Positions 24,151-38,000 of a DNA stretch of 64,000 nt are shown here, piece after piece. How positions within the stretch are numbered: position 1 is the first letter of the stretch; every line of letters starts with the position of its first letter. The translations under genes and the position numbers were made by a program. The notes under the pieces were generated by a model that saw only the letters and a program-made list of their open reading frames with translations, searched no databases and was not told the origin of the DNA. This DNA comes from Gymnorhina tibicen (Eukaryota > Chordata > Aves > Passeriformes > Artamidae), in assembly GCA_013399875.1 (NCBI GenBank), contig VXAZ01000289.1:2112679-2176678 (forward strand), written 5' to 3'.

Positions 24151-24899
24151 CTTCAAAGGATTTTCAGGCAACGTCTCTCCTTATACAATATTGGTACGGG
24201 TTTGTTTTTTCTGCACTAGCAAGTCCTTTTTGACTTAAGCTCGGATTCTGACTAACAATGACACAAATCCTTAGAACAGCACACATTCTAATAGTACTTC
24301 TATGCACTGAGAGCAGTTTAATCTCCCATCAAAATGAAGGTACAGCACAACTGTAAAAGTTTGAGGAAGAATGATCAAAAGTAGCTTCTCTGTGAAAATC
24401 AACTAATCCTATCAGGGAACTTCAGATAGGAAAAGAGTATCTAAGAAGGGCATACAGTTGAAGTCTGTCATATCACAAATACCATAAAAAAGGGGAACAC
24501 AGACCTATTTTTCTCTTTTCCAGTGTAAGAACTAGTGAAAATCAAATTAAATAGCAAGAATCAGATTCAAAATAACTGGATGTTGTTTGTCATGTACTGT
24601 GATTTAAAGTTCCTAGTATTTCTTGCCACAGTATGTTTTGGATGGCAGAAAAAAATATGCTGGTTCTGAAAGGCAACAAAACAATTCACAAAGAAAAGTA
24701 TAAGGAGATCACCCTCTGCTTAAACACTCCTTGAACCTTAATCTGCCCTTTTTTTTTTAACCATTCTTTCCTGGGGATCTATCTTTGACCACTTTTATAG
24801 ATGAAATGAAGCTGACTTCACTTTGTATTTTTTTGTCTTCCGTGCATGGAAGTACTGCCAGAATGTTGCTTTTCAGGTATACTCCCCTAGTCTGATTAG

Positions 24900-25420
24900 G
24901 GAAATATTGTATAAAATAGTCCAAATCATATCTAATGTCAAGATACATCGCATCTATTGCTTCTCATTTATTTGCCAGACCTGCTGCCCTGTCAGAGAAA
25001 ATACTGATATTGGCTTGACAGAATTTGCTCCTGAAAAATCCATATGTATTATTATTCATCACTTTGATTCCATTTATATGCTTGTAATAATTTATTCATT
25101 TAGCTGTTCCAGTATTTCTTGAAAAGAAATGAAGTAGATATATCTGTGGTTCCCTGATGCCTTTTTTTTTTCTCTTCCTTGAAAGTAGATGCCACATCTG
25201 CCCTCTTCAGACATTTCACCTTTTTCCATATCTTTTAAAATGTAACTGCTAATGACTTGGTGATTCAATGAAGCTGCTCTTTAAAATTATTTATGATGAC
25301 AGTGTGTCAAGACTTGTCAATTTGAAAAAAACCTTTCTGACTTTAGATACGACTTTCATACTTTCTTTGAGCAATATCTCAATATTTTTCATCTCAGTTG
25401 CTTCGTGGATCAATTTTTTC
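24900..25420 (-). mobile_element. Ancient CR1/L3-type LINE, reverse-transcriptase fragment
   Basis: On the minus strand the decayed reverse-transcriptase core of a CR1-clade LINE can be read in order. A KGEMSEE stretch lies at about 25220-25199 (family: GEVPEDW), and ASGNHRY at about 25161-25141 (family: PGNYRPVSL). Next comes an HMDFSGANS stretch near 25047-25020 (family: QHGFTKGKS), and then MYLDI at 24948-24934, in place of the YLDF motif with the catalytic aspartate. Several stops and shifts mean no protein is made. The divergence indicates insertion early in archosaur or amniote history. 24151-24899 lies between this and the C-terminal fragment and is probably the eroded middle. Confidence 0.82.
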
Positions 25421-27640
25421 ATTGCCTCTTTTCTAGAAACATATTTATAAATTTGGCCATTAGTGGAACATTATCTATGTCCCTACCTGCTACTCTTGGC
25501 ACAACACATTGCACTTTTAAGCTTGTCCTTAGTAATCTGATTCTATTTCCCCTGCCTGTATACTTTGCTGTGATGTTTAAGATACACAGACACCTCACTT
25601 AGCAAAGGTAATTCCTTGCAATGCTTCATATCTTCCTTTCAGGGGGGTGTAATTTATGTTGGTGCCCTTTTACAGGAACCCCCTGCTTTTAAACCCCTTT
25701 TCTTCATTACCTATTCTTTCATAAGACCTCACAAGACAGTTTTATGAATTGTTTTGTTGACTTTGGACTTTGTATCGTCATTCCACTGCACCACAAGTGC
25801 TTCTGCCTGATTAGTTGCTACAGTGGTTGGTCCTTTCTATTAATGGTAGCTGTGTCAGAATGATGGCAGAAAACCTTCATCTTTTTTCTGAGTAACAATC
25901 AGAATAACAATTTTTAATTCAAGGATATGTGAGTGCTGTCTTTGAGTCAGGACTAACTAACTATGCACAGGGCTGGAGGGGGTAACTGCAGTAGAGCTGG
26001 GTAGCTCTCACCCCTGAGAATCATTCATGAAAGAAAAACTTAAAGCTGGAAAAACCAGATGCTATTTACCTTTGATTTTTCACTTTCCTCTATTTTTCCA
26101 ATTCCTTCTTTGCTCCATTGTGCATTCCCTCACAAATTTTCTGCTGGGGTTGTACTTTTATGCTCATAATATTTTCACCGTCTCAGTTACATCAGCATGT
26201 GCCAGGGCAACATACTCAGAGAAGTCCATGACAGCAGCAACAGGATCTCGGATAGTTTTTGGTGAGCTTTTGTTAAATATTTTTTTCAGGCTATTGGAAT
26301 TGCTTAAAACTATGTTATATTTCTTCAAAGCTGTCTACTTCAGAGGATGCACCAGCCTTTTCCGAGCTCTGAGCATTCCGTAGCCAGATGTCTCACAGCA
26401 AAATGTTTTCTCAGCTGGGTGGGAAATCAGTGAAACTGCAGAAAGCAGTGGTGGGAATAAGCAGCCTCAATGATACACTTATATTCTGATTTCACATGGG
26501 AGACTGGCACAAAATTCTGAAGTATGAATCCCCATCTTCCTGCTAATTTACCTTAATAAAATCCAGTTCCAGCAGAGCAAATGTAAGTTGACAAACATGG
26601 ACTACACTGAATGTTACAATATGGAATGTATTCAGAAGTTATTACAGCTCATCCTGCTTCCAATCATACATTTGTACTACTTCAGGATGATAAATTAATG
26701 TTCACTCTGTATTTGCAATGACACTTACGGATGTCAAACTGTTGTTGTTTCTACTGCAAGGAATTTATTAAACTGAATTGCATCAGACTGGAATAATGAC
26801 AAAGAGATTTAAAGTAACTGTGATTGGTTGTGAAAACGTATTGAAAAAGGAAAAAAATCATTATTCACTTCAGGTGGCTTCTGAGCTTTGTCAGTGTGTA
26901 CCTGATGCTGAATTCCCTGTCCCAAAAGATCATATGAATTAATACCACTTATCAGTACATTTACAGAAAATTGTGAGCTGGAGACTGGAATTCTCTAAAA
27001 AAAAAATTAGGTAAATGTTGCACAGAAACTTTGGTGATGAATTAGCACAGGTTTCTTCTATAACTGATCCCTTGGTCTCTTTTAGAGGAGATGCCTCGGG
27101 ACTGCAATTCAGGCAGTGGCAAGAGGGGCAAATGAAGCAGGATTTTCTACCAAGAAACACCTTGCAATTCTGGCTTTTTTGTCACTGTGTGTCATGTTTC
27201 CTGCAGCATCATGACCTCCAATAGCAGCCTGGTGTTAAAGTGCATGGATGGAAGTGGGGCCAGGGTGAGGAAGCTGAACAGACTTAAAAGGACAAAGACT
27301 GTTTTTGGGGTAGTGAGACAGTGTGGTCTGGCTTCTGTACTGCACTTTACTAACCATTTTGTACTGATCTTAAATGTACCATGAAAGCATCCCACACAGA
27401 GAAGAAAGCTCCACTTTTTCCCCAACTTTGAAAAGAGAAAAAATACAAATATTAATGGACTTGTAGACTTGACTCAGCTTTTCCCATTCAAAATCCACCA
27501 CAGTGAAGCTGACTTCATTTGTCTCAGTCAAACCTCAGAGATCAGCCTTGTCATGTGTCTTAATTACATGTTTAGGAGTAGACAGTAATATTTTCAGTTC
27601 ATCTGCCCCCCAGAAAACAAACAAAAGGCAAAACTAGTCA
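25421..27640. other. Unassigned sequence
   Basis: No gene or clear repeat is recognised. The first few hundred bases may be further eroded LINE, since the composition is continuous, but I cannot read motifs there. The frame at 26027-26383 (118 codons) is rich in hydrophobic residues because of T-rich sequence and looks like chance. Confidence 0.5.
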
Positions 27641-27711
27641 TAGATTCAGTCACAGAATCACAGAAACATTTAGGTTGGAAAGGACCTTTAAGCTCATTGA
27701 GTCTAACTGCA
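27641..27711 (-). mobile_element. CR1 LINE 3' end, very short minus-strand copy (about 70 bp)
   Basis: On the plus strand the fragment begins with ATTCAGTCACAGAATCACAG and continues TTTAGGTTGGAAAGGACCTTTAAG. This is the reverse complement of a CR1 3' tail (CTTAAAGGTCC...TTCCAACC...TTCTGTGATT type). It is extremely 5'-truncated and non-coding. Confidence 0.85.
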
Positions 27712-30700
27712 AATTTATTTCCACTATTTTTCAAAGTTTTACTTCTAATGTTTCAGCTCAATGTTGGAAGCAGAAGCCTTGGCTATGAAACACAGGTATC
27801 TATCACAGAAAGCTGTGATATTTCATAGGAAGTAACTCCATGCCTTAGCCTTTCTTGCAACAGAAAAGGTTTGTCTGGTATATATGATCACTTTTGTCAT
27901 GGCTACAGCCATTATGAGTAATGCTGCATTTATAGTTACAACCTCTCAGTAGCTGGCTGATATCAAAATTTTGTTAGGGGGAATTACCTGATTTTACAAG
28001 TACTTTTAGTTACTGACCAGAGCCATACACTGCCACTGAAGAGAAGTCTTTTCCTAAAGATCATATGAGAAAATATGTGCCCATGACTTCTGCTGGCTAC
28101 AGAGACTGGAAAAAAGTGCTTACCAAAATATTTTTTCCTGTGGATCAACACATTCTCTGCACACTGTTCTGATGGCACCCTAAAGGAAAGGCACATAAAA
28201 ATAGCACCCTTTTTGATGTCAAGTCTCCAGGCCTAGCTTACTTCACTGAGGGTGACCAAGTCCAGACTCACTTAACTTTTTAATTATTACTGACCAGTAC
28301 ATTGTACTCTCTGGTACTAAATCCTGGGTACCATCTTTTTCTGTATGCAACTTCTTCTGCTAACTGTAGCAATATTTACATAGCTATTTCTAACTTGACA
28401 TTTTTTACTAATCTGAATTACAGCTGTGTGTCTGTCACTGTATAGAGCCAACTGTGTTCTATTCATTTATGTTCATAGAGGTCTTGTGTAAACTACTAAT
28501 GTCTCCTGTTTTTGTAAGTAAGATTACAAAAGTCTCTGGGAGTACTGAGGATTTGGACATGATAGATCCATTCAGCTTTCCCAGTCTGGCTTCCTGGCCT
28601 TTTGGCCTCTCAGCACATATTTTTGTTCTTTTCATTAAATGCTTTCCTTGAGGTTGGACTCAGAATGTCATTTTGTTGTCTCCTTCCTCTTTGTGTCAGT
28701 GCAAATCCCTTTCATTACTTCTTCCTTTGGCACTAGTTAAGGTTGCTCTTGGGCTGGAAAGTCAGTTCCTGTGCGTGCTGTAATCTTTTCCAAAGCCTTT
28801 GCCATCTTTCTCCTTCTACCTCCTGTCCTTGGGACACCAGTTCCTGAGCAAGACTCCTGGGAGTGCTGGCTGCTAGTTCACAGACAGCTGGCAGCAAACT
28901 TCAATCAGGCTTGCTTCATCATTTCCAGCTCCAAATTACCTTAGAAGAATTTAGGCTCCATTACCTTGTTCCTAATATTACTTTCCTTCACACTCATTGG
29001 TGCCATTGCCAAAGGGGTGTTGTGTATCCCCTTTGGAAAAGACAGCGACTAGCACTTTTCCAGTTGGAAATTAAATGGAAGGGAAGTGGGAGCAACTGAG
29101 TGGATGGGGAAGGAGTGAGGAGGAGATGGAGGAGAGGTGGGCCATTTCCTGATAGAGATGGGAAAATGCACTTTTGGTCTTTCTTCTTCTGTTAAGAGGT
29201 CTGCTTGGGATACCTGTCTTGTCCTGGAATAGTTATGATAGGAGAAAGAAACAAATGAGATGTGAGCCTTCAATCCAAGTAAAGATGAGGGGCCAGTTCC
29301 TCAGTGTGGGAGCCTGAGATGCAGCCATGTGACTGGGAAGGCACAACTGCTTCATCTGCCCTGCTCAGCTGAGCCTGGACTGAAGCCAGGAGCAGCCAGG
29401 CTGGGTAAACCTCTGTGGAGTGGGCTGTGCTGTCCAAGCTCTAGCACTAGGTATTTCATCCCTGTTTAGGCTTTAGTAGTGTAAGAGAAGGAATACAAGA
29501 AAATGGTTTTGACAGAAAGTTGAAACAGAAGAGGCGGATGAAACTTCTCTTTTAGCTTATTTTCTATAATAAAATTCCTTCTCTCCAACTTTAAATAAGA
29601 TATATGTATATATATGAGGTGTTTAATAGGAATTGAATCAATTCAAAATACATACTTTAACCACCTCTTATTTTTCATGTTTTGAAATGGATAAACTTTG
29701 TCCTTATTTTCCTCAGCTCTTCACAGAGCCCCAGCCCAAACACAGTTCAACTGAAGTAGCAAGCTGAGGAAAATGACAGTGGCTAAGCTTGGATACAAGC
29801 CATGGCCACCCGTTTCCTATACTGGTGCTATAGCTCTTTCCTTCCTGCAGGCCAAAGTTTTGCTGTCGTTGCTTTTCACGTATGTGGATATCTATTGCAT
29901 GTAAATATTTTTGCCTCTTACCACTGAATTTGGAAAATATGTTTTGTATCTGTGATCTATTTTTTAGGCCAGCATAGATTGCTGCAGAGATTGGCAGCAA
30001 AGCAGTAACTGCATTAGCAAAGTTTACAATCTATACAAGTATAGATGTACAGTGCCCAGCCTTTTCTCTTTTCCTGAGGGAAAAGAGGCTGTCCTTCATC
30101 CACCCAGATCAGGAAGGGATCTCTGCTGGACAAGGGGAAGGATTTCTTCTTTGTGGGCCATGGGTGAGCAGCTGATCTATTTCTGCCTCATTTGTCAGTT
30201 CTTCCTCTCTCCAAACTGATGCCCAGGGTGCTTTCTCTGCAGGGAAGGAAAAAGCTTTTGAGCGCATCTTCCAGCTGACTAGCACAGAAAGCTTTCCATA
30301 GGGCCTCTGGCTGGGAGAGCACTGAACAGGGTTTGATGGGAAAGAATACTGCACATGGAGAAAGAGCTATGAAGATGTTTTCTTGTAATGTTGTGTTGTC
30401 TTGGTGTCTTCTTGCTCAGTCTTTCAAATACCCACTGTTGGTTCCTGTAGGTTTGTGAAATCAGAAATGATGAGTATTTCCAATCTCTTCCTGTCCTCCC
30501 CACCAAAAAGCCTGTTTAAAAACGAAGCAAGCAGGAAAACAAAAATTGCCTCATCAAAGGAGATTGTTTGAACAATAAGTCACATTTCTGTCCTTGAGCA
30601 GATGGTGGTGATGTGTTCAGTGAGTGTATGTGCTCTAGCTCATGGAAGGGAGAAGTCAGCAGGAACAGGAGCTGGATGCCAGTGTCCCTGTCACCCTGTG

Positions 30701-31017
30701 GGGTGGTGGCTGGGAACAGAAGGGGTGCCACCATGTGCAGACATGGTAGATGTTGGAAGTTGCTTCAGAGCTCTCCTCACTGTTCTGTACTCCATCATGT
30801 GTATCCCCATCCTGGAGGAAAAGGATCTGCCTGGCTGGCCCCTGTAATCCCTCTCCTCCTCCAGGCCACAACAGTGGCAGGAGATGCCCCACTTGAGAGA
30901 GGGGGATCCTTTGCATGGTTGGTCAGACAGGTCCTGTTGCCCAAATCTCCTAAGGAAATACAGGGAGGCAGGGCTGAGGTTTCCTGTGTGTTGGCATGCC
31001 TTTAGATAGCTCTGCAT
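27712..31017. other. Unassigned single-copy sequence
   Basis: No recognisable gene or repeat. 29090-29150 is purine-rich (GGAGGAGATGGAGGAG) and 28680-28860 pyrimidine-rich. Overlapping frames of 80-130 codons at 30602-31017 run on both strands across a G+C-richer stretch without any domain I recognise. Confidence 0.5.
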
Positions 31018-33660
31018 AAATAATGTGATGCTAATGATGTTAGCAAATTTATTTAAAAAACCAAACAGAAAATTATGAATTTAATTTTTTTTCTTTTATT
31101 TATTTCTTTTAACATGCTTTTTACAGGAGATGCTGACCAAATAGATTCCATTCAGAGCAAGCCTAGTTTTTTCATTTGCTTTTCATGGACCTCTAACATA
31201 ACTGTTCTGAAGGGCGTAAAAACAGCACTTTGAAAACCACTATTGTCAAACCACGCCTATTCCTTAGACAATAAAATGGCCAAGCTTAGTTGGTTTTCAC
31301 CCTACACTCAACCAGTGAAATCTCCATGGAGCAAACAGAAAAATGTTGTTAGTCATTCTTAAAAGGAGGAAACACTTCCACAGAAGAATGGGGTAGTCGA
31401 GCAAAATATTTCATTTTAAGAAGCCAGTGAATAGTGGTGACTATACCTCTGATTTTATCTCAGCTGGCTCCTATTTTACTTGAGTGTCACTGTGCAAAGC
31501 CTTTTTGTGCCATTGAAGAGTCAAGACTTGCTCTTAGAAGCTGAGTAATATGTCCTGAGAATGTGCTCTGAAGTACTTAACTCTTCGGCATTAGCCAACA
31601 GTTTCTGTATCTCCTTCAAAGCTGCACACTGACTTATCTCTGCTCTTACCTGGACACCAGATGAAAAGGTTATCATGAAGCTTAGTATTCACTGAAGGCA
31701 ATTTTGTGCATATCCATATAAGATTGCTAGGAAATACTGATATTTTATAACAAAATTATCACAGACCTATTCAATTTACAGTCCCAATAGCTGGGCTATA
31801 GTACGATACCATTAGTTTTGTCGGGCAAAATTCGGCTTATTCCATCTCCCCTTTGAAAACTCTCTTTGATGTTAAATTATATCTTAATGGGACTCTTAAA
31901 AGACCTTTAAAAAAATTTCAGCCACTGCCTCTTCATTGTGGTGTGTTTTAATAAACCAGCTTTTCAGAAGCCAATAAACAATGGTAGATAATTAATTTTG
32001 CTAACAAAGCTAAATGGAGAAATGTCTCATCATGCAGATTTCTGTGTTTTAATTTTTTGATCATCCAGCTGGTCTGAACTATATCTTTCAATTCAGTGCT
32101 GTATTTGTCTTTGGTTCTTATGCTGACCTGCCAGAAAAGTGATACTGGTTTAATTCTGTTGCTTTGACATCCAGCTCAAATATTCAGCTGATGCTCGCTG
32201 CTGCATCTATCCCTCTTTATCTGAAAGTGCTTATGTTCTTTAACGGAAACAGAAGCATTTCAAGAGTACTCTCCAAATGCAGCATCAGTGACCTACTCGT
32301 TGTTTCAGCAACATGAACAAGGAAATCTAGCATCACTGTACAGTGCAACACACAGAGCTCTAGTTGCAATGAGAGAGCTATGAAGAGTTATTTTATTTCT
32401 GTAGCTGTTCCAATTGTAAATCTCATAATTTCCTCATCTGATTGCTGGAAAATGCTTAGGGATGTGGTTTGTGTGCCCTAATCTATCATTACATCACCTC
32501 AGGCTCTCATATTGCAGCAAAGCTAATTATCATGTTTCCAGCAACACAGCATGATCTCATATTTGTTTATTGGAGGAAATAAAAATATGGCTTTTCAAAC
32601 AAAAGCCTTACATATACATTATGTTATGAAAAGCCAGGGATTTGGGGGAAGGGGTAAGGAAGAAAATGAGAAGTATTTTCTCTTTACAAGGTTTACAGTT
32701 CCTTCAATTTTGTTAGAAACATTCAGATAATTTTATCCTCTGCTTTGTGTGATATTTTACAGCTAGTGAGAATGTGGCACTGCACGTGCAAAGCCTAAGT
32801 GAATCTTCTGCTGTAAGAAAATTACTGCAAAGGGACCTTTTTATGCTTGGTAGCTCTATGTGTTATGTGAGTCTGACCAAATTAAATTTATATAGGGCAA
32901 GTGGTGCTGCCCTGACTAAACTGCCTTGATTTTTCTACTGCAAACACTCATGTTCATGTGCAGGCACACTAGTGCTCTCTCAGTTCATGGCATCCAGGAA
33001 TCTTTATTTAATGTTCTCATTTTTATTTGTTTGATTTGCTAGCAGGAAGAGATCCAATCAAGGTGGCAGCTTGGTTGTTTTTTCTAGTGTGTTCCTGAGC
33101 AGACAGAGCCTCGCAAATGCAGCTTGTCACGTACCTCCCCTGGCAGCTCCATCATTCACATGAAATTTGTGTTTCATATGTCCCACTAGAATTATATCAA
33201 ACATGCTGTTCTCTGGGAGATAACACACTTATTAAAAAGCATACCAGATTATAAATATCTACTGGCACACAGAGGCTTCTTAGACAATGACAGAACAATA
33301 ATGCCTCGTTCCCTGCAGCTCCCCCTGCATACACAACTGGACTTCTGTCAGCTCTTTGCAAGGAAGTCTTTTTAATGGTAAATCACAGATGATGGGATTG
33401 AAAGGATCAAGGTACTACTCAGATCCAGCCCCTTGCATTGAGCAGGGGAGAACCCTGTGGTGTTTGATTAACCGTGTGCATCTGACCTCTCCTTAAGGCT
33501 ACTGTGAGCCTGTGTCATAACTCTCTCATTAGTCAAAATGTTCCACCAACTTTACTGACAAAGTTTTCCTAGGATGTCAGCGAGATATATATCTATTTTT
33601 TATTACTAGACTGCAGTCTGTTACATTTGTGGAATCCAGCATGAGAAATTATTTTTCTCC
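31018..33660. other. Open-frame-poor AT-rich block, candidate for conserved non-coding elements
   Basis: For about 2.6 kb neither strand has an open frame of 60 codons, and no interspersed repeat is seen. Homeodomain-type cores occur, for example TAATTAAT at 31989-31996 and CTAATTATCATG at 32522-32533. The absence of repeats together with AT-rich motif clusters is typical of gene-desert enhancers near developmental genes. That role is inferred only; conservation was not tested. Confidence 0.3.
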
Positions 33661-34941
33661 CTATATTAATTTTCCTACCTCAGATAATTTGATGAGATCA
33701 GAACAGGCTGAATGACAGATGTTCAAGGGAGGTGAGACTGGAAAGGTCACAAATAAATGGGGTTCAGCAGCACTGATCCCTATGAGAGGTCCCCATTTGA
33801 TCCACTGAAGCGCAATGGCTAAATTTATGAGTTTCTTTGCCATTCCTCTCTCCCATTTCTACAACAGTTTTCCAGCTGAGGAACACAGAGCATTCCCCAT
33901 GACCAAATAAGCACCACCACCCCTGCTGTGCTGCTGTCTGAAAAACAACCACTCAAACTACTCAGTGAACAGGTATCTCCCTAGTGAATGGCTCCATGTG
34001 CCTCAGCTAGAAATAATCTGTGAATGATTCATGAACTGGGAAGAATCTCAATTCAGTGGCTTTTCAGACCTCCCAGTGTGGGTATCACCCTTTCTTTTAT
34101 TAATATTCTGAAGCTTTGCAATTTCAGCCTATTCTGTTACCAATTTATATTTCCTAAAATAAAACTTGCAGACGCTTTTAGTATTTCAGTAATATTTAGT
34201 CTATCTACAACCTGGAGTGATTCATCTATCCAGCAGAAACACATACTACAATACTTACATAAAATCAGTGCACCCTTTATAATCCTCATTCCCTCCAGTA
34301 CTGCCTTCCAACCACCCTTAAAATTTCTAAGAAATGTGTGGCATCTTTAAGTTTGGAAAGCAGGTTCAGGAATAGGACTTCAGAAGACAAAATGAAGAGA
34401 GTATGTTATCTTGTAGCAGTACCAGTACCTGCATCTACAAAAGTTGGGATTGGATGTTTTCAGAAGAGTAATTTCTCCTTCTGTGCTGCTTATTTTCGCA
34501 GAAGATTTTCGGGAGTGGAAGAAAGAGGAATGTTTTAGATAAAATCTTAGCTCTGTATGCTACATGAAAATAAGAACATGAATATAAGTTGTGTTTGAAA
34601 AATGGCACTGACATTTAAGTGTTTTTTGTAAATGGATCGGAGCAACTGTTCAGTTGTGAGGTACGCTTACTCTCTCCCATCATTTAGGGTATTGAATTTC
34701 TTGTGCCATGGAAACCAGCAAAAAAATTAAGGAGGACTCTAATCTTCGGCACGAGTTTATCAGTTTGGTTATACTTTGTTGAAAATATCTGAATATTGAA
34801 CATTCAGCCTTGCTGCTTACCATATGATTTAAGCCCCTACTTTCCAGCCATGGACCATGTATAAGAGAGACTTCATCCAATTTGCTAATGTGTTTACTGG
34901 CTCTGTTAAATCAGGTTCTGTGAATCAGGTTGTGAATTCCT

Positions 34942-35037
34942 ATTTTCCACCAATGGTAAGATTCATGGGGATAGAATCATAGGAAAAAACTCACAGCATC
35001 ATGTAGACTGATGCATTCAGACCTATTGGTGGAAAAT
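34942..35037. repeat. Inverted repeat, 13-bp perfect arms
   Basis: ATTTTCCACCAAT (34942-34954) is the exact reverse complement of ATTGGTGGAAAAT (35025-35037), with a 70-bp spacer. The spacer holds a smaller GATTC...GAATC dyad. It could be a short MITE-like element or a chance structure. No target duplication is evident. Confidence 0.55.
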
Positions 35038-38000
35038 GTAAATCTCTGACTGATAATAACTGTTATTTCATTTGCCATTGTTCTCCTTTTCCTTGATAAC
35101 AAGAGATATGAATAGTATTGGACTTTGTTTTTCATCACTGAGCTTGATTAATCAGCAGAGGGAAGGTAATTGAAAGATAATATGAGGTCACATAATTAAA
35201 CTATTGCTGAGTAGAATTCAAACCATTAAAGGAAACAAATAAGCCAAAAGAAGCATCAGTATTTCTTTTTATTTCTAGAAATACATATATAAAATGATAT
35301 GGTTCCAGTCCATCTTAGTCATCAACACAACACTAAGAAAAATAATCAGACTGTACTCTCTCAACCATAAAAAAATTTATAGCTGGGGAAAGTAGAAGCC
35401 TGACACATTTGGCAATTAATACGCAGTGACATTAATTCAAAGCGCATTCAATCTTTCTCCCATTACCACTATGAAAAGGTAATTTATGTAGGTTTGGACA
35501 ATACACTCCAAACATAATACGAACTTGAGAAATACCACTAACATCCAGACTCAGTGAATTCTGTTCTTATTGATTGCAAATTTATTTTCCTTTTTTTAAT
35601 GGTGCTTCGTTTCTTCTTGACTGAGCTGCCCATCAACTCTCTGTATTTCATGAAGTGATGTCAGACAAACTAAACATGCAGAAGTATCACCATCCTACTC
35701 ACAGTGGTGCAGGTCGAGGGCAATCTGAAGTTTCTTTCAGCTGAGATACTCATGAGTTCCCTCTTCTCTTGTGCAAGCCTCTTCTGCACAGTATTGCAGT
35801 TTGACGTGCATAGATGTGTGAGAGAGAGCTGCTGCATGTACGTGGAGTCATTTCTACTTGCATGTTGCAAACACCCACAGAAATCCCCTGGAAACCCTCT
35901 GAACTCTCTCACCTTGCTGCTTAACCTACTACTCCTTCACAAATATCCACCATAAGTACCCGATTCTACCTATTGTCACCTTAAACTGAGAACTCTGTAC
36001 ATCCTGAAAAACAGAACTAAGGCACATTTGAGAAGGCAAGATGGCTTCATGCAATAACAATCTATATTCTATAACTATCTATATTCTACAACGCAAGCAA
36101 TGGCATAATTCTCCCCCAAATATGTAGTCGTGTGCTTTCACCAGAAAGTTCAGAGAAAGCTGTTGAGGAGCTAAGAGCCACAGCTTCTACTAAGATAGGG
36201 TAAAAAATGAGGTAAAAATGACTGTGGGTTCTGGGATGGGCTTGATAGAAAACCTGGGAGCTGCTGAACTCTGGAGAAAGGCCCAAGATGAACTTCTGTA
36301 AGTTTTCCAAAAATGCCACTGCAGTTCAAGGTGAGAAATTACTTTTAAACTGTGCAGTGTATAGGCTGTTTTTCAGAGCAGGTGTGAAAGACCCCTGTTC
36401 ACAGCCAAATCAAGATATATTTCTTACAGGAAAAAAGTAAGAATTACTTAGATTCAGCATGCTGCAGGCTATGTAAAAGCCCTTCATTATTTCTTCAGCA
36501 TGGATACCCAGACAAGGAACATACATTTTGCTAGATTTCATGGATATAAATATAGTGTGTATTTAGACTTACTACAAAAAGTAACTCATGTATCATTACT
36601 AATTTATAATTATAGGATCCCATACATGCATTTTTAGTTGCTTTAGGAAAGCAATCTAAATGCTTCTGGAACTGTACCCCTTCCAAGGACATTCTTTCAC
36701 TCTGGTTCTGTAGTGAGAACAAAAGCAAGTTTTCATCTGTCATATTTAAACAATGATCAAAATACTGTGAAGGCTGTAAGCACGAATTTGTAAAGTAAGT
36801 CATTTAGCTGCAAATCTACTATGTAAAATAACCTTTGATCTTTCTGAAGGCATGAGACTGCTGCAGTTGTGTGAGAGAATCTGTTTTGTATATTTTTGAA
36901 AGCATTTCAAATTGATGGCTGAGGAAACTTGAAGAAAAATCCACAGCTAAACTATGTACTAAGAAAACTGTCACAAAGAACAGTAGCATAGAAACACTTT
37001 CTAGGTATCTGGATACACACATAAACTCTCTTGCGCCAAAGAAAAAACAACAGTAAATACATATATGATATCCTCAATCAAAATGTACAAAGGACAAGGA
37101 AAGTTAGAGAACAAGATCAAAAGTTGAATCTGCAAAGTTATTTAGGTCTCTAATCTTGGACCTCCAACATGTTCTTGTAGGCTTTAGATAGTCAAACAAC
37201 TTGCGGATCTGAGCTTGGATTTTGCTCACAGTGTCTGTGAAATAATGTTGCGATAACAGTTTCATACGTACCCTTGGTGTGAGGAGTGACTTCATCACTG
37301 TCATCTGTTAATTCATTTATGATTCTAACCTGTCTTCTGGAAGCTTAATTCTCTCAATATTTCCCAAAATGCACTGGAGCAAGTGTTCTTTGTCCATGGA
37401 ATATTGGTGGCTAATTGTTTTTGTTTTATTTTAGCCTTAGAGACCAAAACTGTGCCTTTTTAACACCTATGTAACTGTGACTGTGTCAGTCAGAAGCAGA
37501 AACAGAGCCAGAACCACGTGTGATGGTCTATAGGCTGGCACAGCCCCATTCCCACCAGGAAAGCATCTCTCCAGTCTGCTGTGTTTCTCCCTCTGTCATC
37601 TCCAAGGTAGTTGTAGCTCAGACATGCGTGTTCAATAACAGATGGAAACAAAGGTGAAAAGGAGGATAAAGAGTCAAAAGAAGTTAAAAAAATTTTAATC
37701 TGACACAGAAGGATTGTGCTGCTGAGATTAAGAGACAACATAATCTGAATAACAGAGCCTGAGCAGCATCCCTGCCTGAAGGCGAATTTGCTCCATCTCC
37801 TTCTCAGACACATATAATGCATGTCTGGTAATATTTGAATTTGAATTTGTCATTTCCTCTCCCTTGTACTTCACTGACAGAGCAAGAAATAATTATGAAT
37901 ATTGTGCCATGTAACTAACCATGTCAACTCTTTAATAGCTTAACATCTGTTAGATGCACCAACATCATGCAGGATGTTCTGTGGGATGTAGTGATGAATT

